Below, in pieces: positions 50,452-55,245 of a DNA stretch of 55,245 bases (positions are counted from its first letter, which is position 1; the number at the start of each line of letters is the position of its first letter). The position numbers and the translations under genes were made by a program. The notes beneath the pieces are model-generated. The model was not told the DNA's origin. It made no database searches and was given only the letters and a program-made list of their open reading frames with translations. This DNA is from a virus, in the IMG/VR virus record IMGVR_UViG_3300049215_000479, positions 1-55,245 of that record; one strand, 5' to 3'.

Positions 50452-51665
50452 GACGCGACCTCCACGCCGACCGTCTCGACCACCGACCGAACCGAAGCGA
50501 CGCCCGGCCCCCGCCGGACCGTCCGGGTGAGCATCAGGGCGACGCCGAGGAGGGACGGCGGCGTCGAGTACGCGAGGCAGTCCGGGCATTCGCGCGTGTG
50601 GGGCGCCGTCACGATCGCGACGACCGCGAGCTCGCCGCACGTCGTGCATGCCCGCCGCTCGCAGTCCGCGCAGCACGTCAGGCCGCGCTCGACCCGCGCG
50701 AAGCAGTAGGCGCAGAAGCCCGGAACGCTCTCGTGCCGGACTAGGGCGCGCCGGAGGAGCCGGGCGTCCTCCTCAAGGGCCCGGACCTTCAGGTCGTCGC
50801 CGTAGCGGGTCCAGTACCGGATCTCCTCCGCCGTCCAGGCGAGCTGCGCCTCGATGCAGGCGCGGGTGTCGAGGACCGCCGGGGTCAGCGTGATCTGCTG
50901 CCGCGGCGACCGCTCCGCCTGCCCGCACGCCCGGAACGCCGCGATCTCCTCGTCGGTCGCGCGCCGCGCCGACACGAGCCGCCCTTGGATGGGCTTCCCG
51001 TCCGCCCCGATGAACCCGTCAGCAGCGGCGACGACCACGCGATCGCTCACGCCGGTCCCGACGTCGAACCGCGCCGCGATTACAATGTCGGTCGGCACCG
51101 TCGCCGGCCGGAGCCCGAGCCGCAGCGCGGACGAGACGAGCCTGCCGATGCGCGCGTGCTTCCTCCGCCACTCCGTGTGGCGCTCGTCGAGCATCCCCAG
51201 CTCGATCGCGCAGCTCTCGCTCCGGCAGTTCCGCGACTCGCACGACGGGCACTTCCAGCACCCGGGGCATAGCCGCTCCCCGATCCCGATCTCCGTGCCG
51301 CACGAGCACGTGGTGAGCCCCAGGAGGGACCGCCGGAGGTCCCGCCCCTCCGCCGCGCGGGGGTCCACGGCCGGGGCCCGGCGCCGGACGATCTCGGCGA
51401 TCAGCGCGATCGTGTCGAGGGACGGGGCCCGCGTATCCGCGCGCCCGGCGAGCTCCCTCCAGTCGACCTGGTCGAGGAAGCGGACGCCGGCGTCCCCGGC
51501 GGGCACGGGGACGCCGACCTGGAGGGCGGCGGCGTCGATGGCCGCGAGAAGGCGGGAGGCCTTCTTCTGGCGGGCGGCGGACTGAAAATCCCGCTCCGGA
51601 CGTTTCCCGGAAACCGGGGCGGCCGAGCGGTCGATACGGGAGCCAGCATGCGGCGGCGCGTTCAT
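50448..51665 (-). CDS. First gene of leftward operon: multi-zinc-finger protein
   Basis: 405 residues from ATG 51665. Two Cys clusters: CSCGTEIGIGERLCPGCWKC then CESRNCRSESC (about 120-150), and CAYCFARVERGLTCCADCER then CTTCGEL (about 325-350). Between them is a mixed domain (TDIVIAARFDVGTGVSDRVV). The upstream in-frame ATG at 51683 lies inside the promoter and cannot be transcribed, so 51665 is preferred; it coincides with the predicted +1, implying a leaderless message. Regulatory or DNA-binding role likely but unproven. Confidence 0.55.
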   Translation of the reverse strand: MNAPPHAGSRIDRSAAPVSGKRPERDFQSAARQKKASRLLAAIDAAALQVGVPVPAGDAGVRFLDQVDWRELAGRADTRAPSLDTIALIAEIVRRRAPAVDPRAAEGRDLRRSLLGLTTCSCGTEIGIGERLCPGCWKCPSCESRNCRSESCAIELGMLDERHTEWRRKHARIGRLVSSALRLGLRPATVPTDIVIAARFDVGTGVSDRVVVAAADGFIGADGKPIQGRLVSARRATDEEIAAFRACGQAERSPRQQITLTPAVLDTRACIEAQLAWTAEEIRYWTRYGDDLKVRALEEDARLLRRALVRHESVPGFCAYCFARVERGLTCCADCERRACTTCGELAVVAIVTAPHTRECPDCLAYSTPPSLLGVALMLTRTVRRGPGVASVRSVVETVGVEVAS

Positions 51666-51667
51666 GA

Positions 51668-51712
51668 CAACAATTGTAGGCACGCCACGATTGTTGTCAA
51701 CAACGTTTGTTG
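51668..51712 (-). promoter_or_regulatory. Leftward operator cluster and promoter (PL/OL-like)
   Basis: Minus-strand -35 TTGACA (51695-51700), 16-base spacer, -10 TACAAT (51673-51678): almost perfect. Three sites of the form CAACNNNNGTTG overlap it: 51668-51679 (one mismatch), 51685-51696 (one mismatch) and 51701-51712 (perfect), spaced 17 and 16 bases. A dimeric repressor bound here would shut off the whole leftward operon, including the Cas12-like effector. Confidence 0.8.
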
Positions 51713-51842
51713 CAAACGTCCCGGACAGGGCCCGTCCATGTGGTCAAAAGGCCCACAATGCGGGTGGGGAAAAAACGACTATGTTCCGGGTCCGATATCC
51801 GGCCGCCAGCAGGTAGCCGGACCGCCGGGGAGGAAATCCGCT
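51713..51842. other. Non-coding upstream of the small rightward gene
   Basis: 130 bases containing AT-richer patches (GTGGTCAAAAGGCC and GGGGAAAAAACGACTATGTT) that could hold a weak rightward promoter. No clear -10/-35 pair; no gene seen. Confidence 0.3.
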
Positions 51843-52118
51843 GTGAGTGCGCCGGTGAAGGAGAGTGGGGAGTACCCGTATTTTTCAGCGCTCGAGGCTC
51901 TGCTGACGAAGCTCGGGCCCGAAGGCGTGCGGGTATCGCGTCTGGAGCCCTTCCCGGAAGGGGTGCTCGTGCGTCGCGGAAGACGAGACGTGCTGCTGCT
52001 GCGCGCGGGCCTAACCTACGAGCAGGTCGAGCGCGTGGCGGCGCGAGCCCTTACGGCGCTCGGCGAGGAACCTTCGCCGTCTTTCGAGGAGCGAGCGGTT
52101 CATCGTCGCCCTCGATAG
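51843..52118 (+). CDS. Small protein convergent with the repressor
   Basis: 91 residues from GTG 51843. Compact alpha/beta pattern (FSALEALLTKLGPEGVRVSR, LLLRAGLTYEQVERVAARAL). It runs against the repressor gene and overlaps its last 68 bases, so antisense interference between the two is possible. Unknown function. Confidence 0.5.
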   Translation: MSAPVKESGEYPYFSALEALLTKLGPEGVRVSRLEPFPEGVLVRRGRRDVLLLRAGLTYEQVERVAARALTALGEEPSPSFEERAVHRRPR

Positions 52119-52665
52119 CGGCGATGACCGCGTTCGCGACCTTCCGTTCGTCGGTCGCATCATCTGCGTGCAAGAGCCGCATGCTCCGAAACCCCGCCCA
52201 CACCTCGTCCTTGGTGAAGCGATCTCCGGTTCGCTTCCGCCTCGCGAGCACGAGCACGGCGACGTCGTGACGGAACTCATGCGGCATCGCGGGCCCCCGC
52301 CGCGGGTTCGGAGGAGCCTCTTTCGGCCCAACAATCACCTTTGCGGGTGATCCGCCGCGCCGGTCCTCATCGGCGAACGTTCGCGCGGCGAGGCCTGCGA
52401 GCGCCGATTCGGGGACCTCCATTCCAGGGCGCGGCTGCCCCTCTCCCTTCACGAGCCAATTCAGGTCGACATTCCAGCGGTTGGAAACCGACACCCAGGT
52501 AGCGACCTGTCCACCTATCTCCTCGCCGCGCTCGACGATGCGCTTCACTGCAGTGAGCAGCGTGCCGCGCGACATCTCGGGTCCCTCGGAGAAGTCGTTC
52601 CACGAGATCCCGGGCGGCGCGAGGTTGAGCTTCACCCATACGGTCCGATCTGCAATCGACGCCAC
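52051..52665 (-). CDS. CI-like phage repressor
   Basis: 204 residues from GTG 52665. The N-terminal half is a repressor-type helix-turn-helix domain (FSEGPEMSRGTLLTAVKRIV, then VSVSNRWNVDLNWLVKGEG; the NRWNVDLNWLLxGEG element is typical of CI-type proteins). The C-terminal half is short and lacks an obvious Ser-Lys self-cleavage site. It sits between two operator clusters, as lambda cI does, and is the probable lysogeny repressor. Confidence 0.7.
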   Translation of the reverse strand: MASIADRTVWVKLNLAPPGISWNDFSEGPEMSRGTLLTAVKRIVERGEEIGGQVATWVSVSNRWNVDLNWLVKGEGQPRPGMEVPESALAGLAARTFADEDRRGGSPAKVIVGPKEAPPNPRRGPAMPHEFRHDVAVLVLARRKRTGDRFTKDEVWAGFRSMRLLHADDATDERKVANAVIAAIEGDDEPLAPRKTAKVPRRAP

Positions 52666-52685
52666 GGGTCTAACTTTCCACGCGC

Positions 52686-52756
52686 TAACACTTGTTGTCG
52701 ATGCGTTCGTTGTCGTCGCGCCTTGACAACGTTTGTGGCTCTGGCAACATTCGTTG
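52686..52756 (+). promoter_or_regulatory. Rightward operator cluster and promoter (PR/OR-like)
   Basis: CAACNNNNGTTG-type sites: 52686-52697 (one mismatch), 52701-52712 (half site), 52727-52738 (one mismatch), 52745-52756 (perfect). A -35 TTGACA at 52723-52728 overlaps the third site; a weak -10 (CAACAT, 52745-52750) would start a message just before the ATG at 52763. The same motif as at the leftward cluster, so one repressor should serve both. Confidence 0.75.
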
Positions 52757-52762
52757 CGAGAC

Positions 52763-53104
52763 ATGGCCGAGCAACAGACGTTGGCAGACCGGGCACGGAC
52801 TCTTAGGGCCTGGTCCGGCCTGAGTCAAAAGGAAGTCGGCGCCAGGGCGCACCTTACCGCGGGGGCGGTGGGGATGATCGAGATGAGCGCCCGAAAGAAG
52901 CCGGCAGGGGAAACACTGTTCCGGCTCGCGACCCTCTACGGGACCACGGTCGAGTACCTCTTGACCGGGGCCGGCGACCAGCCGACCGAGGAGTCGGTTC
53001 GTCGTGCCGTCGGGCTCCTGGAGCCGGCATCGGAGGTGGCCGGCGACCCGGCTCCGACGTTTCCAGATCCGGCTTCGGCTACCGGGACTCACGGGGCTGG
53101 CTGA
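52763..53104 (+). CDS. Cro-like XRE-family regulator
   Basis: 113 residues from ATG 52763. TLRAWSGLSQKEVGARAHLTAGAVGMIEM is a classic XRE helix-turn-helix (here in one stretch of about 29 residues; recognition helix AGAVGMIE), followed by LFRLATLYGTTVEYLLTG. First gene of the rightward early transcript and divergent from the repressor, so it takes the Cro position. Confidence 0.75.
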   Translation: MAEQQTLADRARTLRAWSGLSQKEVGARAHLTAGAVGMIEMSARKKPAGETLFRLATLYGTTVEYLLTGAGDQPTEESVRRAVGLLEPASEVAGDPAPTFPDPASATGTHGAG

Positions 53105-53105
53105 C

Positions 53106-53327
53106 ATGGCGGGGCGCCTCGTCCACGTAGCTCTAGGTGCGGCGTCGCGGGAGATCCGTCGCGACGTCCGGAACGGGGCTCGATGGGCCGACGCGCACCT
53201 CGTCGGGAAGAGCGTGACGCGCGCCGAAGTGTTCGTGGACACGTCGATCGGCTTCGATGAGGGGCGCCACCCGCGTCGCGGGAAGGCGCCACGGCCCCCC
53301 ACGGTGATCGTCGTGGAGGTCGGCTGA
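53106..53327 (+). CDS. Small early protein
   Basis: 73 residues. LVHVALGAASREIRRDVRNG and AEVFVDTSIGFDEGRHPRRG. Basic alpha/beta pattern; stop overlaps the next ATG. Unknown. Confidence 0.45.
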   Translation: MAGRLVHVALGAASREIRRDVRNGARWADAHLVGKSVTRAEVFVDTSIGFDEGRHPRRGKAPRPPTVIVVEVG

Positions 53328-53530
53328 TGCTTCGCCCCTCCCTCACCGTCGCCATGCTCGCCGTCTCCGAGGAGCTGGAGCCGTGCATCGCCTCGGGGGA
53401 GCGGGTCGTCGACGTCATGACCAGCGAGGCCGATGGAGGGGTCTTCGTGGCGACGGACTCGGAGCATGAGTTCGGCGTGAAGGTCTACGGCTACACCGAC
53501 GAGCCGGAGCTGCCGGGGAGGGCGCGGTAG
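53327..53530 (+). CDS. Small acidic early protein
   Basis: 67 residues, acidic, beta-rich (GGVFVATDSEHEFGVKVYGY). ATG overlaps previous stop. Unknown. Confidence 0.45.
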   Translation: MLRPSLTVAMLAVSEELEPCIASGERVVDVMTSEADGGVFVATDSEHEFGVKVYGYTDEPELPGRAR

Positions 53531-53770
53531 ATGCTCGTCTCGCTGCTCTGTGTCCTGCCCCTGGCCGTGGCCGGGGCGCTCTTCCTTGAGGCGCTCGTGG
53601 GTCTGCTGCTGGACGTAATCGACCCCGACGCAGCCGAGCGGGAGCGTTCCGCCGCGGAGCTCGAGCTCCTGGTCGAGTCGATCGGGGACGATTGGCCGCC
53701 GCTTCCGATGCCTCACGTCGCGCCGGGGCCGTCGGTGGAGCTCGACCTCGACGACCGGGAGGCGGCGTAG
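53531..53770 (+). CDS. Small membrane protein
   Basis: 79 residues. A long hydrophobic N-terminus (LVSLLCVLPLAVAGALFLEA, then LVGLLLDVI) forms one or two membrane segments, followed by an acidic cytoplasmic tail. Early membrane proteins often act in superinfection exclusion; not proven here. Confidence 0.5.
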   Translation: MLVSLLCVLPLAVAGALFLEALVGLLLDVIDPDAAERERSAAELELLVESIGDDWPPLPMPHVAPGPSVELDLDDREAA

Positions 53771-53771
53771 C

Positions 53772-54050
53772 ATGACGACCCTCGACTGGATCGTTCTGGC
53801 GGCCATGTTGGCCGTGGTCGTCGGCCTGGCTGGTCTCCTGGCATGGACCGGGCGAGGCGCGGATCCGACCGTTCCGGCGGCTCCGCCCGTCCGCATCCGC
53901 ATCCACGACCATGGCGTGCTGGACCTGGACGAACGGATCCGTCGCGTGGTCGACGCCCGTCTCGACGAGCGCGCCGCCGAGGCGGCCCGGCGGAAGCGCA
54001 AAGCCATCGAATCCGACATCGAGGGGATGAAGGGGCGCAACCGTGCGTGA
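53772..54050 (+). CDS. Small membrane protein with helical tail
   Basis: 92 residues: one membrane segment (WIVLAAMLAVVVGLAGLLAW), a Pro-rich hinge, and a charged helix (IRRVVDARLDERAAEAARRK). Unknown. Confidence 0.5.
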   Translation: MTTLDWIVLAAMLAVVVGLAGLLAWTGRGADPTVPAAPPVRIRIHDHGVLDLDERIRRVVDARLDERAAEAARRKRKAIESDIEGMKGRNRA

Positions 54051-54459
54051 TTCATCTCACCCTCTGACCAGCGCGAGCCCGATTGCCCGCTCCGAGAACC
54101 GGAGCACGAACCACGTGCGCGTGAGCGGGATGGCGAAGGACAGCGTCGATTCACGTCGGAGCGTCATGCTTATGGAGGGTGGATACGACTCCGCCGGCCG
54201 TCATCAACGCGCGGATGTTCAGCACATTCCTACACATCCAGGGCTCCGGAAAGCGGAGCGCTATCGACCGGCCAAGCCCGAGCACGCGGAGGCCTACGCG
54301 GCGCTCCGGGCGCTCGGGGAGCCGCTGAGCTCGACGCGCGCAGCGCTCGCGCTCGGGTGGACGGTGCAGCGCGCGCAGCGCTGGCTCGACCTCTTCCGCC
54401 GGAAGGGCGTGCTGGAGCTGACGCGCAACGGGTACGTTTGGCGAACGGAGGCGGCGTGA
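54043..54459 (+). CDS. HTH protein
   Basis: 138 residues, GTG start overlapping the previous gene. C-terminal winged-helix-like segment: PLSSTRAALALGWTVQRAQR, WLDLFRRKGVLELTRNGYVW. Early DNA-binding protein; target unknown. The N-terminal 60 residues look disordered, so the true start may be an internal ATG (54130 or 54168). Confidence 0.5.
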   Translation: MRDSSHPLTSASPIARSENRSTNHVRVSGMAKDSVDSRRSVMLMEGGYDSAGRHQRADVQHIPTHPGLRKAERYRPAKPEHAEAYAALRALGEPLSSTRAALALGWTVQRAQRWLDLFRRKGVLELTRNGYVWRTEAA

Positions 54460-54641
54460 TCGAGCGCTGGCCCTGCACGATCGCCTCCGCGCTCGCGGCC
54501 CTGTGGCTCGCTTGTCTCTTCGCTGCGCTCTTCGTCGGCGACATGAACGCGTCGCTCGGCCTCGCCGTGATCCTTCCCTGCGTCGGCGTCCTGTGGACCG
54601 GCATCGACGCGGACCGTTCGCGTCATCGGAGCTCGAGGTAA
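54456..54641 (+). CDS. Small two-pass membrane protein
   Basis: 61 residues, GTG start. Two hydrophobic segments (TIASALAALWLACLFAALFV and LGLAVILPCVGVLWTGI). Coupled to the upstream gene. Unknown. Confidence 0.45.
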   Translation: MIERWPCTIASALAALWLACLFAALFVGDMNASLGLAVILPCVGVLWTGIDADRSRHRSSR

Positions 54642-54644
54642 CGC

Positions 54645-54914
54645 ATGGCGCCCTCGACGCTCCGCTTTCGCTCGCCCTCGGTTCGGCCGATCGCTCGACG
54701 CATCGCGCCTCTCCGTGACGCCTCGCCCCGTGCGGAGGTGTCGCGGCGCGTGATCCTCCCCGTGCGCCCACCATCCCCCAACCGATCCCCCCGCTCCCGT
54801 CCGTCGCGCGTCGTGCCCGTCGCGCGGCCTAACGGAGCGGGTTTCTCTTCGGCGCTCCGCCCGTCCGCTTCCCCCCGGCGGCGGGTGGGGCTGCCGAGCT
54901 TCGACGTGAGGTGA
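54645..54914 (+). CDS. Arg/Ser/Pro-rich small protein, doubtful
   Basis: 89 residues of low complexity (RSPSVRPIARRIAPLRDASP). Could be real but has no folded region; position in a compact operon is the main support. Confidence 0.3.
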   Translation: MAPSTLRFRSPSVRPIARRIAPLRDASPRAEVSRRVILPVRPPSPNRSPRSRPSRVVPVARPNGAGFSSALRPSASPRRRVGLPSFDVR

Positions 54915-54917
54915 TGC

Positions 54918-55245
54918 ATGCCCCCCGTGCTCGATGAACTGATCAGGAAGACCATCGGCGCCGTCGAAAGCGTCGCGCCGAAGGCCTGGGACCTGATGGT
55001 CCGGGCTGAACGGATCGATGCAACGGTGACGCTTGCGCAAGAGGCGCTCGGCGTCGCCGCATTCGTCGCGGCAGCGCTCGTGCTGTTGCGCTTCGGAAAG
55101 AGCGCCAAGGACTCCGATGACAGGGTCTCCGGGGCGCTCCGGCAAGCAGGAGCCCATGAACGAATCCACGAAGGTGCAGGCCGTCGCCTCGGAACCCGAA
55201 CCTGTGAGCGAGGTGCGGCTGCAGCCGCCGCGCGCGTGGCTCGGC
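54918..55245 (+). CDS. Membrane protein, runs to window edge
   Basis: Starts MPPVLDELIRKTIGAVESVA; one hydrophobic segment at about residues 49-61 (GVAAFVAAALVLL). The frame stays open to the window end but after about residue 75 it is Arg/Ala-rich and overlaps the next start, so the real stop may be obscured by a frameshift. Confidence 0.4.
   Translation, partial: MPPVLDELIRKTIGAVESVAPKAWDLMVRAERIDATVTLAQEALGVAAFVAAALVLLRFGKSAKDSDDRVSGALRQAGAHERIHEGAGRRLGTRTCERGAAAAAARVAR
55156..55245 (+). CDS. 5' end of a gene cut by the window edge
   Basis: ATG with AGGAG upstream; reads MNESTKVQAVASEPEPVSEV and continues off the end. If the molecule is circular, the frame would continue at base 1 and stop at 55-57 after 18 more codons, giving a 48-residue protein. 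Function unknown. Confidence 0.4.
   Translation, partial: MNESTKVQAVASEPEPVSEVRLQPPRAWLG

Overview
The window is 55 kb of a temperate, contractile-tailed (myovirus-type) phage or prophage with about 95 tightly packed genes and very high GC. The probable host is a member of Myxococcota (Polyangiales-like). This is inferred from host-style lipoproteins with long Gly/Ala/Ser linkers, from the cysteine pattern CxNGVRDGxETDIDCGGG at residues 123-140 of the phosphoesterase, and from the codon use; no host DNA is visible. Head and tail genes follow the phage Mu plan (gp29-type portal, MuF, fused protease/scaffold, sheath, tube, frameshifted chaperone, tape measure, hub, spike, gp46/47/48-like baseplate). 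No transposase is present. Replication and immunity are instead lambda-like: an initiator with internal iterons next to a DnaB helicase, and a repressor lying between two operator clusters.

Layout. 118-8986: rightward regulatory and replication genes (sigma-like protein, RuvC-like resolvase, initiator with iterons, DnaB). 9033-16867: packaging and head genes. 16864-36409: connector, tail, baseplate and fibre genes, interrupted by an HNH endonuclease and a leftward lipoprotein. 36413-42860: envelope and lysis cassette (phosphoesterase lipoprotein, three small lipoproteins, papain-like protease, GH25 lysozyme, a small TM protein, and a frameshifted transglycosylase), closed by a strong terminator at 42885-42922. 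43014-51665: leftward early operon from a near-consensus promoter; it holds recombination genes (PD-(D/E)XK exonuclease and putative annealing protein) and many small genes, and ends in a Cas12-like effector and a CRISPR array. 51668-52756: immunity region. 52763 to the end: rightward early genes that run off the window.

The most notable system is at 42987-45283. A 647-residue protein resembling compact Cas12m-type effectors is followed by a mini-CRISPR array of four identical 36-nt repeats and three 37-nt spacers. One spacer matches this phage's own prohead-protease gene exactly (37/37). A second matches its baseplate-hub gene at 35/37, with codon-compatible differences. The effector has Glu in place of the first RuvC Asp and stops before the zinc ribbon and RuvC-III. 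It is therefore predicted to bind DNA without cutting: either a phage-borne, RNA-guided silencer aimed at sibling phages, or one that tunes its own late genes. As the last gene of the leftward operon it would be controlled by the lysogeny switch.
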